Of a DNA stretch of 64,000 bases, positions 35,414 through 45,512 are shown piece by piece. The notes under the pieces were generated by a model. It was given only the letters and a program-made list of their open reading frames with translations, made no database searches and was not told the origin of the DNA. Numbering within the stretch: position 1 is the first letter of the stretch; the number at the start of each line of letters is the position of its first letter. The position numbers and the translations under genes were made by a program. Source of the DNA: Paraburkholderia ginsengiterrae (GTDB lineage Bacteria > Pseudomonadota > Gammaproteobacteria > Burkholderiales > Burkholderiaceae); contig NZ_LXKA01000109.1 of assembly GCF_001645125.1 (NCBI RefSeq), positions 1 to 64,000 of the forward strand, read 5' to 3'.

Positions 35414-37780
35414 ATGCCGCCAAGACAGCTTTCCCAAACGACACCCTCTTGTGCCAAAGAGCCGCGCAAAAGGCGGCTCGTCGCGGCGTTGATCGCCGCT
35501 CCGGGCCTGATGCCCGCGCTTGCGCACGCCCAGCTGGTGGGGGAAGCCGCGCAGCCGCAGCCTATCGACGCGCCATGGGGCATGCAGCTTGCTCCGCAAC
35601 TGGAAGAACATCCGTTGCAGACGGGCCAGAAGCCGGCCACCTTCGTGCTCGGCGACACGACCAGCGGCACCACCGATCAGGACCTGGCCGCCAAAGGCTC
35701 CGCCGAGGTGCGTCGCAATACGTTCGTGATCAAGGCCGACGCGCTGCACTACGATCAGGACACGGACATGGCCGACGCATACGGCCAGGTTCACCTGAAC
35801 AACAATGGCGCGACGTTTGCCGGCCCGGAAGCGCACATGCGCGTGGATTCGAGCGAAGGTTTCATGACCGCGCCGAAGTACCACTTCAACGTGACCGGCG
35901 GCTCGGGCAGCGCGGAGCGCGTCGACCTGCTCGACAACGAGCGTTCGGTCTTCACGAAGGGGACCTACACGGCCTGCGCATGCGTGGACGACCCGGCCTG
36001 GTATATCAAGGGCAGCGAGTTCGACTTCGACACCGGCGCGGATGAAGGCGTCGCCTACAACGGCGTGCTGTTCTTCCAGGGCGTGCCGGTGTTCGCCTCG
36101 CCGTGGCTGTCGTTCCCGCTGTCGGGCGACCGGCGCAGCGGGCTTTTGCCGCCCACGTTCTCGCTGAGCTCGTCGAACGGCTTCGAACTGTCGGTACCGT
36201 ATTACTTCAACATCGCGCCGAATCGCGATCTGACGCTCACGCCGCGTCTGATTTCCAAGCGCGGTGTGCAGACGCAGGCGTCGTACCGCTATCTGTCGCC
36301 CACGTATTCCGGCTCGATCACCGGCGAGTTCCTGCCGGACGACCACCTGACCAAGACCAACCGCTACGCGCTGTACATCCAGCACAACCAGAACTTCGGC
36401 AACGGGTTCGGCGGCTACATCTACTACAACAAGGTCTCGGACAACACGTATCCGGAAGACCTGTCGTCGTCGGTCAATCAGTTCATGAACGGCACCCAGC
36501 TCCTGTATCAACAGGAAGCCGGGTTGACCTACAACAACGGCCCGTGGTCGGTGCTTGCGCGTGAGCAGCACTGGCAGACGCTGGCGCCTTCAACGGCGCC
36601 GTACGGCCGCGAGCCGCAGTTGAACGTGAAGTACGCGAAGTACAACATTGGCGGCTTCGACTTCGGCACGGAAGCCGACTACACGAATTTCCGCATCACC
36701 ACCGCGGACACGACCGAAGGCCAGCGGGTGCTGTTCAACCCGTACATCTCGTATTCGGTGGTCGGGCCCGGTTACTTCGTTACGCCGAAGGTGCAGTGGC
36801 ACTTCGCGTCGTACAACCTGAATCACATCAGCGACGACGCGCCGGTCGGCACGCCGAAGAATTTCACCGAATCGATCCCCACGTTCACGTTCGACACGGG
36901 GCTGATTTTCGACCGTTCGGTGCGGGTCTTCGGCCAGGACTACATTCAGACGCTTGAGCCGCGCCTGTACTACGTGTACACGCCGTATCGCAACCAGCAG
37001 TTCGCGCCACTGTTCGACACGGCTGAATCCGACTTCGGGCTGGCGGAGATCTTCACGCCGAACACCTTCGTCGGCAATGACCGGATCGCCGACGCGAACC
37101 GTCTGACGGCGGCGATCACAACGCGCTTCATCAACCCGGCTACGGGCGACGAACGCGCGCGCTTCGTGATCGCGCAGCAGTATTACTTCCAGGATCAGCG
37201 CGTTACGCTCACGCCGACCCAGACCAGCACGCAGGCCACTCATTCGGACCTGATTCTGGGTGCGTCACTGAAGCTCGGTGCCGGTTTCGCTTCGGAAACG
37301 GCGTTCCAATATAATGCGGACAACAACCAGCTGGCGAAGACGAGTGTCGGCTTCGGTTTCAGTCCCGCGAGCGGCAAGGTGGTCAACGTTGCGTATCGCT
37401 ACACCCGCGCAACCGCGACGCTGGGCAACCAGCCAATCAACCAGGTGCTGATTTCGGGCCAATGGCCGCTGTCGCACCGGGTGTTCGGCGTCGGCCGATT
37501 CAACTACGACCTGGGTGGACATAAGATCGTCGACGGCCTGGTCGGCCTGCAATACGACGCCGACTGCTGGACGCTTGGCGCCGGTATTCAGCGCTATGCC
37601 AACGGTGTGAACACGTCGTCGCAGAATCAGTCGAGCACGCGCTTTCTCATGCAGCTGACCTTCAAGGGCCTGTCGAGCGTCGACAACGGACTGATGACCG
37701 CGTTCCGCAGCAGCATCGCGGGCTATACGCCGCTGCCGCCGCCGCCGCCGCCCGAAGCGCGTTTCACCAATTACGAATGA
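35414..37780 (+). CDS. lptD: LPS-assembly outer membrane protein LptD
   Basis: A 788-residue outer-membrane protein that inserts lipopolysaccharide into the outer leaflet. A signal peptide ends near ALAHAQ (about residue 40). An OstA-like beta-jellyroll follows (about 75-240), then the beta-barrel. Cysteines C188, C190 and C718 (CAC near the jellyroll; DADCW near the end) are candidates for the disulfides that LptD needs. A proline run ([13 protein letters not shown]) sits at the C-terminus. It heads the lptD-surA-pdxA-rsmA operon. Confidence 0.95.
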   Translation: MPPRQLSQTTPSCAKEPRKRRLVAALIAAPGLMPALAHAQLVGEAAQPQPIDAPWGMQLAPQLEEHPLQTGQKPATFVLGDTTSGTTDQDLAAKGSAEVRRNTFVIKADALHYDQDTDMADAYGQVHLNNNGATFAGPEAHMRVDSSEGFMTAPKYHFNVTGGSGSAERVDLLDNERSVFTKGTYTACACVDDPAWYIKGSEFDFDTGADEGVAYNGVLFFQGVPVFASPWLSFPLSGDRRSGLLPPTFSLSSSNGFELSVPYYFNIAPNRDLTLTPRLISKRGVQTQASYRYLSPTYSGSITGEFLPDDHLTKTNRYALYIQHNQNFGNGFGGYIYYNKVSDNTYPEDLSSSVNQFMNGTQLLYQQEAGLTYNNGPWSVLAREQHWQTLAPSTAPYGREPQLNVKYAKYNIGGFDFGTEADYTNFRITTADTTEGQRVLFNPYISYSVVGPGYFVTPKVQWHFASYNLNHISDDAPVGTPKNFTESIPTFTFDTGLIFDRSVRVFGQDYIQTLEPRLYYVYTPYRNQQFAPLFDTAESDFGLAEIFTPNTFVGNDRIADANRLTAAITTRFINPATGDERARFVIAQQYYFQDQRVTLTPTQTSTQATHSDLILGASLKLGAGFASETAFQYNADNNQLAKTSVGFGFSPASGKVVNVAYRYTRATATLGNQPINQVLISGQWPLSHRVFGVGRFNYDLGGHKIVDGLVGLQYDADCWTLGAGIQRYANGVNTSSQNQSSTRFLMQLTFKGLSSVDNGLMTAFRSSIAGYTPLPPPPPPEARFTNYE

Positions 37781-37862
37781 CGTGAGCCCGATCGCGATCG
37801 TTTATAGAGTGCGAAAAGACGGGCCAGGCGTGCCCGACATCATTGGAGTATCTGTGGCAATC

Positions 37863-39215
37863 ATGAAAAAGTTTCGCTTGGCAACGCTCGCGGCCGGTCT
37901 TGCAGCCGCGGCGTCTTTCCTGTCGGTGGCGCCCGTACAGGCGCAGGCTCTGGGCGGCAATAGCGGCCAGACGGTCGACACCATTGCCGCAGTGGTCAAC
38001 AACGGTGTCATTACGCGGCGTGAGCTCGACGAGCGCATCGGCCTGATCACGCACCGCCTGAACCAGCAGAACGCGCCGGTCCCGCCGATGGACCAGTTGC
38101 GCCAGCAGGTGCTCAACCAGATGGTGCTGGAACGCATCCAGTTGCAGAAGGCGAAGGAAGACGGCATCAACATCGACGACGCCACCGTGCAAAGAACGCT
38201 CGAGCGGCTCGCGCAAGCCAACAATCTGTCGCTCGAAATGTACCGCGCGCGGATCGAGGCGCAAGGCGTGCCCTGGACCACCTTCACGAGCGACGCGCGT
38301 ACCGAACTCACGCTCTCGCGCCTGCGCGAGAAGGAAGTGGACAGCAAGGTCACGGTGTCGGACGCCGAAGTCGCGAATTACATCGCCAGCCAGCGTGGCC
38401 CGAACGCCGGCCAGACGAGCGACCTGCATCTGCAGCACATTTTCCTGAAGGCGCCGCTGAACGCGTCGGAGACGGATATCGAAGCGGCTCAGAAAAAGGC
38501 CCAGGCTCTGCTGACCGAAGCCAAGGGCGGCGGCAATTTCGAGAAGCTCGCGAAGGCCAATTCGCAGGCGCCGGACGCGTCGAAAGGCGGCGACCTGGGT
38601 TTCATGCCGCCTTCCAAGCTGCCGCCTGAATTCGTCAAGGCCGCATCTGCCATGCGGCCGGGCGAGGTCGATGCGGATCTGGTCCGCACCAACGACGGTT
38701 TCGAAATCGTGCGTCTGGTGGACCGCCGCTCGGGTCAGGGCACGAGCGCGGATGCGCCGAAGCTCGTGCAAACGCACGTGCGGCACATCCTGCTGCGCGT
38801 CGGCGACGGCATGTCGGAACCGCAGGCGCGTCAGAAGCTGCTGGACATCAAGAATCAGATCGCCGCGGGCGGCGACTTCGCGAAATTCGCGCGCACGTAC
38901 TCGCAAGACGGCTCGTCGACGCAAGGCGGCGACCTCGGCTGGATCAGCCCGGGCGAGACGGTGCCGGAATTCGAACGCGCGATGAACAACCTGCAGGACA
39001 ACCAGATCAGCGACCCGGTGCGCAGCGAATACGGTTACCACCTGATTCAGGTGCTGGGCCGCCGCGAGGCGGAAGGCTCGGTTTCGCAGCAGATGGATCT
39101 GGCGCGTCAGGCCATCGGTCAGCGCAAGGCGGAACAGGCTTACGCCGATTGGCTGCGCGAACTGCGCGACACCGCCTACGTCGAAGTGAAACCCGTTCTG
39201 TCGATCGCGCAATAA
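37863..39215 (+). CDS. surA: Periplasmic peptidyl-prolyl isomerase / chaperone SurA
   Basis: A 450-residue periplasmic chaperone for outer-membrane proteins such as LptD. The signal peptide [20 protein letters not shown] ends at VQAQA. The N-terminal SurA domain ([20 protein letters not shown]) precedes two parvulin domains (about 170-275 and 290-400; the second has THVRHILLR and [11 protein letters not shown]). Start choice is not certain: GGAG at 37845-37848 is 5 bp from a GTG at 37854 but 14 bp from the ATG at 37863, so translation may begin three codons earlier. Confidence 0.94.
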   Translation: MKKFRLATLAAGLAAAASFLSVAPVQAQALGGNSGQTVDTIAAVVNNGVITRRELDERIGLITHRLNQQNAPVPPMDQLRQQVLNQMVLERIQLQKAKEDGINIDDATVQRTLERLAQANNLSLEMYRARIEAQGVPWTTFTSDARTELTLSRLREKEVDSKVTVSDAEVANYIASQRGPNAGQTSDLHLQHIFLKAPLNASETDIEAAQKKAQALLTEAKGGGNFEKLAKANSQAPDASKGGDLGFMPPSKLPPEFVKAASAMRPGEVDADLVRTNDGFEIVRLVDRRSGQGTSADAPKLVQTHVRHILLRVGDGMSEPQARQKLLDIKNQIAAGGDFAKFARTYSQDGSSTQGGDLGWISPGETVPEFERAMNNLQDNQISDPVRSEYGYHLIQVLGRREAEGSVSQQMDLARQAIGQRKAEQAYADWLRELRDTAYVEVKPVLSIAQ

Positions 39216-39220
39216 CTGTC

Positions 39221-40231
39221 ATGACCACCGCCGCCCAGTCCGCCAGCCCACCGCTGCAGATCGCGATCACAACCGGCGAGCCCGCCGGCGTCGGTCCCGA
39301 ACTGACGGCGCAGGCGCTGGCCGGCGCGGCGGCGCATTGGCCCGGCGCGGAGTTCACGGTGCTGGGCGACGCGGCGCTGCTCGCCACGCGTGCGGGCTCC
39401 GTGGGCGTCGATTGGGCCGCGCTGCTGGCGCACGGCAGGCGCGTGCGCGTGGAACACCGGCCGCTCGGTGCGCCTTCCGTCGCGGGTAAGCTGGATGCGG
39501 CCAACGGCCGCTACGTGCTCGATCTGCTCGACACCGCAATCGACGGTGCCGTAGCCGGCACGTTCGACGCGATCGTCACCGCACCGCTGCAAAAGAGCAC
39601 CATCAACGACGCCGGCGTGCCGTTCACCGGTCACACCGAATATCTGGCCGAGCGCACCCATACGCCGCAGGTGGTGATGATGCTGGCCGGCACCGGCAAG
39701 CGTCCGTTGCGCGTCGCGCTGGCGACCACCCATCTGCCGCTCAAGGATGTGTCGGCCGCGCTGTCGATCGACGGCATTCTTGAGACGCTGCGTATCATCG
39801 ACCACGATTTGCGGCACCATTTCGGCTTGCCGGCGCCGCGCGTTCTCGTCACCGGCCTGAACCCGCACGCGGGCGAAAACGGCTATCTGGGCCGCGAGGA
39901 AATCGAGGTCATCACGCCGGCGCTGAAGCTCGCGAACGATCAAGGCATCGACGGGCGCGGCCCGTACCCGGCCGACACGCTGTTCCAGCCACGTTACCTG
40001 GAGCAGGCCGACTGTGTGCTGGCCATGTTCCACGACCAGGGCCTGCCGGTGCTGAAATACGCCACGTTTGGCGAAGGCATCAACATCACGCTCGGTTTGC
40101 CGATCATCCGTACCTCGGTCGATCACGGCACCGCGCTCGATCTGGCCGGCACCGGCCGTGCCGACGCGGGCAGCCTGATTGCCGCGATCGACACGGCCGT
40201 GTCGATGGCGCGCCACCGTCGCGGCGGCTGA
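39221..40231 (+). CDS. pdxA: 4-hydroxythreonine-4-phosphate dehydrogenase
   Basis: A 336-residue enzyme of pyridoxal phosphate synthesis. Metal and substrate residues are visible in [28 protein letters not shown] and [13 protein letters not shown], and [13 protein letters not shown] is the normal N-terminus. It is 5 bp after surA and 62 bp before rsmA, the usual operon order. Confidence 0.96.
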   Translation: MTTAAQSASPPLQIAITTGEPAGVGPELTAQALAGAAAHWPGAEFTVLGDAALLATRAGSVGVDWAALLAHGRRVRVEHRPLGAPSVAGKLDAANGRYVLDLLDTAIDGAVAGTFDAIVTAPLQKSTINDAGVPFTGHTEYLAERTHTPQVVMMLAGTGKRPLRVALATTHLPLKDVSAALSIDGILETLRIIDHDLRHHFGLPAPRVLVTGLNPHAGENGYLGREEIEVITPALKLANDQGIDGRGPYPADTLFQPRYLEQADCVLAMFHDQGLPVLKYATFGEGINITLGLPIIRTSVDHGTALDLAGTGRADAGSLIAAIDTAVSMARHRRGG

Positions 40232-40293
40232 TCAAGCGCTGCCGCGCGGCACGTTTCTTTTCTTAAGCAGTTCTCTTTCTTAGCGTTTCTTCG

Positions 40294-41124
40294 ATGTCCA
40301 CCAGCAGACAACAACAGGGCCGGCACCAAGGCCATATCGCGCGCAAGCGTTTCGGTCAGAACTTTCTGGTCGACCTGGGCGTGATCGATTCGATCGTTAA
40401 TGTGATCCGGCCGCAGCGCGGCGAGCGCATGGTCGAGATCGGGCCGGGCCTCGGGGCGCTCACCGGGCCGCTGATCGAGCGTCTGGCGACGCCCGAGTCG
40501 CCCCTGCACGCCGTCGAGCTGGATCGCGATCTGATTGGCCGTCTGAAGACCAAATTCGGCGACTTGCTCGAACTGCATGCGGGCGACGCGCTCGCGTTCG
40601 ACTTCGGCTCGCTCGCCGCACCCGGCGAGAAGGCGTCGCTGCGCATTGTCGGCAATTTGCCGTACAACATCTCGAGCCCGCTGCTGTTCCATCTGACCAC
40701 GTTCGCGCATTGCGTAATCGATCAGCACTTCATGCTGCAGAACGAAGTGGTCGAGCGGATGGTGGCGGAGCCGGGCACCAAGGCATTCAGCCGTCTGTCC
40801 GTGATGCTGCAATACCGCTATTCGATCGACAAACAGCTCGACGTGCCGCCCGAAGCGTTCCAGCCGCCGCCTAAGGTCGACTCGGCAATCGTGCGGATGA
40901 TCCCGTACGAACTGCACGAGTTGCCGCAGGTGGACGAGCGCGTGCTTGGCGAAGTCGTCACGGCGGCGTTCTCGCAGCGCCGCAAGATGCTGCGCAACAC
41001 GCTGGCCGCGTTTCGCGATTCCGTGGATTTCGAGGCGATCGGCTTCGACCTGCAACGACGGGCCGAAGACGTGCCGGTCGCCGAATACGTGCGCGTCGCG
41101 CAGATCGTCGCGGGCCAGCCCTAA
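40294..41124 (+). CDS. rsmA: 16S rRNA dimethyladenosine transferase RsmA (KsgA)
   Basis: A 276-residue SAM-dependent enzyme that dimethylates A1518 and A1519 of 16S rRNA. Motifs: [10 protein letters not shown] at the N-terminus, [13 protein letters not shown] (SAM motif I), and [14 protein letters not shown] (catalytic motif IV). The family length is normal. It is the last gene of the lptD operon. Its stop codon lies in a 12-bp tandem repeat. Confidence 0.97.
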   Translation: MSTSRQQQGRHQGHIARKRFGQNFLVDLGVIDSIVNVIRPQRGERMVEIGPGLGALTGPLIERLATPESPLHAVELDRDLIGRLKTKFGDLLELHAGDALAFDFGSLAAPGEKASLRIVGNLPYNISSPLLFHLTTFAHCVIDQHFMLQNEVVERMVAEPGTKAFSRLSVMLQYRYSIDKQLDVPPEAFQPPPKVDSAIVRMIPYELHELPQVDERVLGEVVTAAFSQRRKMLRNTLAAFRDSVDFEAIGFDLQRRAEDVPVAEYVRVAQIVAGQP

Positions 41125-41151
41125 GCTCGGCCCTAAATTCAGCCCTAAGCC
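41116..41151. repeat. 12-bp tandem repeat at the rsmA stop codon
   Basis: Three units, CAGCCCTAAGCT, CGGCCCTAAATT and CAGCCCTAAGCC, each contain TAA. The first TAA is the rsmA stop, and the third unit holds the stop of the convergent DMT gene on the other strand. Confidence 0.85.
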
Positions 41152-42080
41152 GTCACGCGCTTTGCCGGCGCGTTGACCAGTGCAATGCCGGTCAGCACCA
41201 GCAGCGCGGCGATCAGAAAGCGCACGCTGAACGATTCGCCGAGCAACAGCACGCCGAAAGTCACGCCGAACAGCGGTGTGAGAAACGAGAACACCGACAG
41301 GCGCGAGGCGATATAGCGCGTCAGCAGCCAGAACCACACCAGATAGCTGACGAACGCCACGATCACCGCCTGATACGCGAGGCTCGCGATCGCCAGCGGC
41401 GTGACCGTTTCCACGCGCGCCTGGCCGAGCGCCACAGCCAGCGCGAGCAGCACGACCGCCGATACAGTCAACTGATAGAACAAGGTCTTGCTGGCGCTCG
41501 AGTGGGCGAGGCGCGTGCCGCGCACGACCACCGTGGTCGCGGCCCATGCGATGCCGGCCAGCACGCCGAGTGCGTCGCCGGCCACGCCTGTCAGCATGGA
41601 GCCTTGCGCCGGGTGGCCGTGCAGGAAGCCGTCCGCGAAGGCCAGTGACATACCCGCGAACGCGACGGTGATACCCAGCCATTGAATCCGCCGCATGCGC
41701 TCGCCGTCGACGAACCAGTGCAGGCCGAGTGCCGTAAAGCACGGCGCGGTGTACAGAAACACCGCCATCCGCGACGCACTGGTCAACGTCAGGCCAAGAA
41801 AAATGCACACGAACTCCGCAGCGAACAGTACGCCCGCGAGCAGGCCGGCACCGAGAGTGCCATCGTCGCGAAAGAGCGGCGTGCCGCGCGAGCGGGCCCA
41901 GCCCCACACCAGCAACGCAGCGATCGCCGAACGCAAGCCGGCCTGAAAGACGGGCGGCAAGGCCGTGTTTGTACTTTTGATCGCGACCTGCTGGAGACCC
42001 CAGATCGCGCACAAGCCGATCATCAACAGAATGGCGAAGCTATCCGGCGCACGGCGCGCGGGCAGGGCAGTGGTGCTCAT
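41145..42080 (-). CDS. DMT family (EamA) transporter
   Basis: A 311-residue inner-membrane protein with ten predicted helices in two EamA repeats (FAILLMIGLCAIWGLQQVAIK at the start; LTPLFGVTFGVLLLGESF near the end). Such proteins usually export metabolites or amino acids; the substrate is unknown. I set the start at 42080 (MSTTALPARRAPDS); the upstream in-frame stretch is not membrane-like. It is convergent with rsmA and divergent from the porin gene. Confidence 0.9.
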   Translation of the reverse strand: MSTTALPARRAPDSFAILLMIGLCAIWGLQQVAIKSTNTALPPVFQAGLRSAIAALLVWGWARSRGTPLFRDDGTLGAGLLAGVLFAAEFVCIFLGLTLTSASRMAVFLYTAPCFTALGLHWFVDGERMRRIQWLGITVAFAGMSLAFADGFLHGHPAQGSMLTGVAGDALGVLAGIAWAATTVVVRGTRLAHSSASKTLFYQLTVSAVVLLALAVALGQARVETVTPLAIASLAYQAVIVAFVSYLVWFWLLTRYIASRLSVFSFLTPLFGVTFGVLLLGESFSVRFLIAALLVLTGIALVNAPAKRVTA

Positions 42081-42381
42081 GGGCAGGATGGTGGCGAAAT
42101 GAGCCCATACGATAGCAAACCTGCCCGTCGCGCCAACCGATGACCCCACCGCCTACGCGTGCTTCTTACAGGTTGCAAGCGGTTTGCTGACTAAACGACA
42201 CCCAGGCGACACCTAAGCAACACCTAAGTCAGACTAATTCCTAACTGGTCTTATTTCGCGCTAAGGTGCAGCCACAGCGTTTCGTCAGCACAATCGCGCG
42301 CACGTGCCCGAGTGATCGACGTGCGACGCCCAGACATACGAACTCTTTCCGCGCAACGCGGAGCCTATACGAGGAGACGGT
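42081..42381. other. 301-bp divergent intergenic region upstream of the porin gene
   Basis: No gene is supported. It must hold the DMT (leftward) and porin (rightward) promoters. The notable content is a set of three 11-bp tandem repeats (separate entry); a GAGGAGA ribosome site for the porin is at its right end. Confidence 0.5.
42196..42228. repeat. Three helically phased 11-bp repeats upstream of the porin gene
   Basis: Units CGACACCCAGG, CGACACCTAAG and CAACACCTAAG lie head to tail. An 11-bp period puts equal faces on one side of the helix, as for cooperative regulator sites. They start about 186 bp before the porin ATG. Confidence 0.6.
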
Positions 42382-43494
42382 ATGAAGCACGTAGGCAGGT
42401 GGACCGTGGCTGCGGCATTGGCGTCATCGTGGTGTCACATGGCGTACGCGCAGTCCAGCGTGACGCTGTACGGTGTGGTTGACGAAAGCGTGCGCTATCT
42501 GACCCACGCGAACCAGGCCGGCGACTCGTCGGTCGGACTCGGCACCGGCGGCATGACGCAAAGCCGCTGGGGCCTGAAAGGCGTCGAGGATCTGGGCGGC
42601 GGCTGGTCGACCTTCTTCAAGCTCGAAAACCGCATCTACATCAATACCGGCCAAAGCGATCCCACCCTGCCGTTTTTCAACGAGGCGCAGATCGGCGTGC
42701 GCTCCGACGCTTTCGGCCAGGTGATTTTTGGCCGTCAGTACAACGTCGTGATCGAAGGCGTGACGGTGGCCGGATACGGCAGCAACTCGTGGATTCCGTA
42801 CGACTTCAGTTTTCAGCCCGAAGTGACCATGACCGGCGGCATCTGGACCAGCAATCAGGTGCAATATCAGGCGCGCTTCCGCGGCCTCACCTTCGCGGCC
42901 GGCTACGCGTTCGGCGGTAACGCGGGCAACTCATACGGCAGCCAGATCGGCGCGGCCCTCGCGTACAAGCCGGAAGGCGGGCCGCTCAGCGTCGGTGGTG
43001 CGTACGAAGAGTCGAAAGATTCGGTCAACGGCGCGGCCGCGAAGACGTGGACGTTCGGCGGCGCATACACCTGGAACCTGACGCGCTTTTCGGCAGGCTA
43101 CATCGTCAATCAGAATGACGCGGGCTTTTCGAATTTCGCTAACGGACCTTTCACCGCACCCGCATTGGCGGCACTCAAGTACACGGACTTTGCACGCCGC
43201 CGCATGATCATGGGGGGCATCACGCAGCAGGTCAGCAACAAGTGGCACTTCGCCGCGAACGTCTGGCGCACGCTGCAGGACGGCAAAACCCGCCCGCAGG
43301 ACGGCTCCGCCTGGCAGTACCAACTGGTCGCGGACTACAACCTGTCGAATCGCACCGACATCTATGTAGAAGGCGATTACTCGCTGTACCGCGGCGATCT
43401 GATCGGCGCGCAATTGCAGGGCGTCAACGGCGTCGGACTGGCTCAGAAGGGTTCGCAGATCGGCTTGATGGCAGGCGTGCGGCATCAGTTCTGA
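42382..43494 (+). CDS. Trimeric outer-membrane porin (Burkholderia type)
   Basis: A 370-residue general porin. The signal peptide ends in AYAQSSVTLYGVVDESV, which is the standard first strand of beta-proteobacterial OmpC-like porins; the C-terminus VRHQF ends in Phe, as barrel proteins require. SRWGLKGVEDLGGGWSTFFKLE is the conserved second-strand region (given here as a family marker). It allows diffusion of small solutes. A GGAGACGGT site precedes the ATG. Confidence 0.93.
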   Translation: MKHVGRWTVAAALASSWCHMAYAQSSVTLYGVVDESVRYLTHANQAGDSSVGLGTGGMTQSRWGLKGVEDLGGGWSTFFKLENRIYINTGQSDPTLPFFNEAQIGVRSDAFGQVIFGRQYNVVIEGVTVAGYGSNSWIPYDFSFQPEVTMTGGIWTSNQVQYQARFRGLTFAAGYAFGGNAGNSYGSQIGAALAYKPEGGPLSVGGAYEESKDSVNGAAAKTWTFGGAYTWNLTRFSAGYIVNQNDAGFSNFANGPFTAPALAALKYTDFARRRMIMGGITQQVSNKWHFAANVWRTLQDGKTRPQDGSAWQYQLVADYNLSNRTDIYVEGDYSLYRGDLIGAQLQGVNGVGLAQKGSQIGLMAGVRHQF

Positions 43495-43581
43495 GTGCGC
43501 GTGGCTATGTAGGCCGCGCTGCAGCACAGCGTGATTCCGGGTACATTGACGGTCTCGTTACCACGCAACAGGGAGTGCGCC

Positions 43582-43933
43582 ATGCGTCTGCTTCACACCA
43601 TGCTCCGGGTCGGCGACCTGGACCGTTCGATCGCCTTTTACACCGAACTGCTCGGCATGAAACTGCTGCGCCGCGACGATTATCCGGAAGGTAAATTCAC
43701 GCTGGCTTTCGTCGGCTATACGGACGAGCGCGACGGCACGGTCCTCGAATTGACCCACAACTGGGACACGCCTTCGTATGACCTCGGCACCGGCTTCGGC
43801 CACCTCGCCGTCGAAGTCGAAGATGCGTACGCCGCGTGCGAAAAGATCAAGGCGCAGGGCGGTGCAGTCGTGCGTGAAGCCGGCCCGATGAAACACGGCA
43901 CAACGGTAATCGCGTTCGTCACGGACCCGGACG
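43582..43933 (+). pseudogene. gloA: Glyoxalase I, 3' end cut off by genomic island insertion
   Basis: From the ATG at 43582 the frame matches GloA ([36 protein letters not shown]) to FVTDPD, about 117 residues, then switches to unrelated sequence at about 43933. Intact GloA continues GYKIEFI, where the Glu is the fourth metal ligand and catalytic base (E122 in E. coli). The open frame runs on to 44055 with about 40 foreign codons. The enzyme converts the methylglyoxal-glutathione adduct to S-lactoylglutathione; without that Glu it should be inactive. The foreign tail overlaps the start of the first recombinase gene (44013). Confidence 0.88.
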
Positions 43934-43976
43934 CACCCATAACTTTTGCCCCGCTTGACTTTCCTCAAAACTTTTG
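43921..43976. other. Left attachment junction of the island
   Basis: Host gloA homology ends in ACGGACCCGGACG (to 43933). The next bases are island sequence with a direct repeat AACTTTTG at 43941-43948 and 43969-43976, 28 bp apart, which could be recombinase arm sites. The exact crossover bases cannot be fixed without the right end. Confidence 0.6.
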
Positions 43977-44012
43977 GAACGATGGACATCATTCGGAAAA
44001 CTGGGAGATGCG

Positions 44013-45512
44013 ATGCGCCACGATGGAACCAGGAGAATACTGCTACCTCAATTGATATTGAGTGAGACCTGTGCCCCTGGTGATTTTGGAGCCATCTGCC
44101 GTACCGTCGTCTTAAACGGACGAACCACCAAATACTCCTACCGTCCCATATCTGCGCGTCCAATCTCCGAGCGAGACTCTCGGACCTCCAGCTACAACCA
44201 CGTCCCTACCGTAGTCGACGGCGACGGTGCACCCTGGGAACACGCAGCAATAAGCCTACTCGATATCATTGAGAGCGCGGGTCTACCAGCAAATGGTATC
44301 GACACGTCACAGGCGAATGGCACGGACCTGGCGGATTTCAAAAGATTTCTCGACACTGAAACCATCGACTATCTCACCATCCCAGACGTAAAGCGACGCA
44401 GGCCCCCTTATTTGTATCGTGCCCATCTGATTTCAAAGGTCAATGCGCGCGAGATGTCTCGGAATGTAGCGCGCCGCAGGATGTCGAGCGTCATAAATTT
44501 CTATCGACGTTTGCAAGAGCGGGAAATCATTTCCTCAGAGATAGAGATTTGGGAGACCAGCGACAAGTTAATCGAGTTTGAAAGTCACACAGGCGGTCGC
44601 AATTTTAAGATAGTCAAAAAGACAGACCTTTCCATTTCTGCTCCAGAGAAGTCCGGTCTGCTCGACGAGTGCATCATTGATGGGGGTAAGCTGCGTCCAC
44701 TGCCGTTCGAGGAGCAGGCGGTTCTTCTCGATGTACTACTGGCAGGCAAGAACACTGAGATGACTCTCATTATTCTGTTTATGCTTCTCAGCGCAGCGCG
44801 CTTGCAGACAGTTTTGACTTTGCCAGTAGATAAATTTCTGGACGAAGGTTGCTCAAAGCTGAAGGACGTTCGTATTCCGGCAGGGCCGGGTACAGGAATA
44901 GACACTAAGGGAGATGTTAATAGAAATATTCACATCCCAGGTTGGTTCTACCGGCAGTTGAGAACGTATGCGCTCAGCGACCGTGCCGCTGCCCGACGCG
45001 AAAAAGGCGGCAGGTCGCTTGATGACGCATACCTGTTCCTCAGCAATCGGGGGAAGCCGTATTTCGAATCTAAATTGGACCGAAGCACGTTCGATGACGC
45101 TGCGGAAGCGGGGCAGGCGAAGAAGGGTGCCGCAGTACAGGCGTTCATCCGCAAATATCTCTTGCCGACACTTCAAGAAAAGTTTGGTGCGCAATTCACG
45201 TTGCGGCCACACGACCTGAAAGCCACAGCTGGGTTGATTAAATGGGAAGTCTTGTCCAAAGCGATTCAACTCAAAAAGCTCAATCATAATCAAGCGAGAA
45301 ATCAGCTCCGGGAGTTCATGTGGCATTCGAGTTTCGAAACCACTGACCTGTACATCAACTACAAGCATAGTCGCGAGATGTTCTTCGATATTCAGAGCCG
45401 TTTCGAGAATCGTCTACTTGGCCTAATGGATATGGCCAATCACGACGACCGGAGCGACGATGACGAAGAGGAAGGCAGCAACCACCGACGGCGGGTACGA
45501 CCTAGCACATAG
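44013..45512 (+). CDS. Tyrosine recombinase 1 of the island integration module
   Basis: A 499-residue tyrosine-recombinase-family protein. Candidate catalytic residues: R263 (SAARLQTV), H400 and K403 (RPHDLKAT, with Lys where Arg is usual), H438 (MWHSSFETT) and Y447 or Y450 (DLYINY). The C-terminus is acidic then basic. The ATG at 44013 is chosen because GGGAG lies just upstream; a TTG at 43974 is also open. It overlaps the cut gloA frame at its start and the next gene by 53 bp at its end, so the module is probably one operon. It resembles the first gene of recombinase-trio elements such as Tn554 or the gamma-mobile-trio islands, but I cannot confirm the family. Confidence 0.85.
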   Translation: MRHDGTRRILLPQLILSETCAPGDFGAICRTVVLNGRTTKYSYRPISARPISERDSRTSSYNHVPTVVDGDGAPWEHAAISLLDIIESAGLPANGIDTSQANGTDLADFKRFLDTETIDYLTIPDVKRRRPPYLYRAHLISKVNAREMSRNVARRRMSSVINFYRRLQEREIISSEIEIWETSDKLIEFESHTGGRNFKIVKKTDLSISAPEKSGLLDECIIDGGKLRPLPFEEQAVLLDVLLAGKNTEMTLIILFMLLSAARLQTVLTLPVDKFLDEGCSKLKDVRIPAGPGTGIDTKGDVNRNIHIPGWFYRQLRTYALSDRAAARREKGGRSLDDAYLFLSNRGKPYFESKLDRSTFDDAAEAGQAKKGAAVQAFIRKYLLPTLQEKFGAQFTLRPHDLKATAGLIKWEVLSKAIQLKKLNHNQARNQLREFMWHSSFETTDLYINYKHSREMFFDIQSRFENRLLGLMDMANHDDRSDDDEEEGSNHRRRVRPST

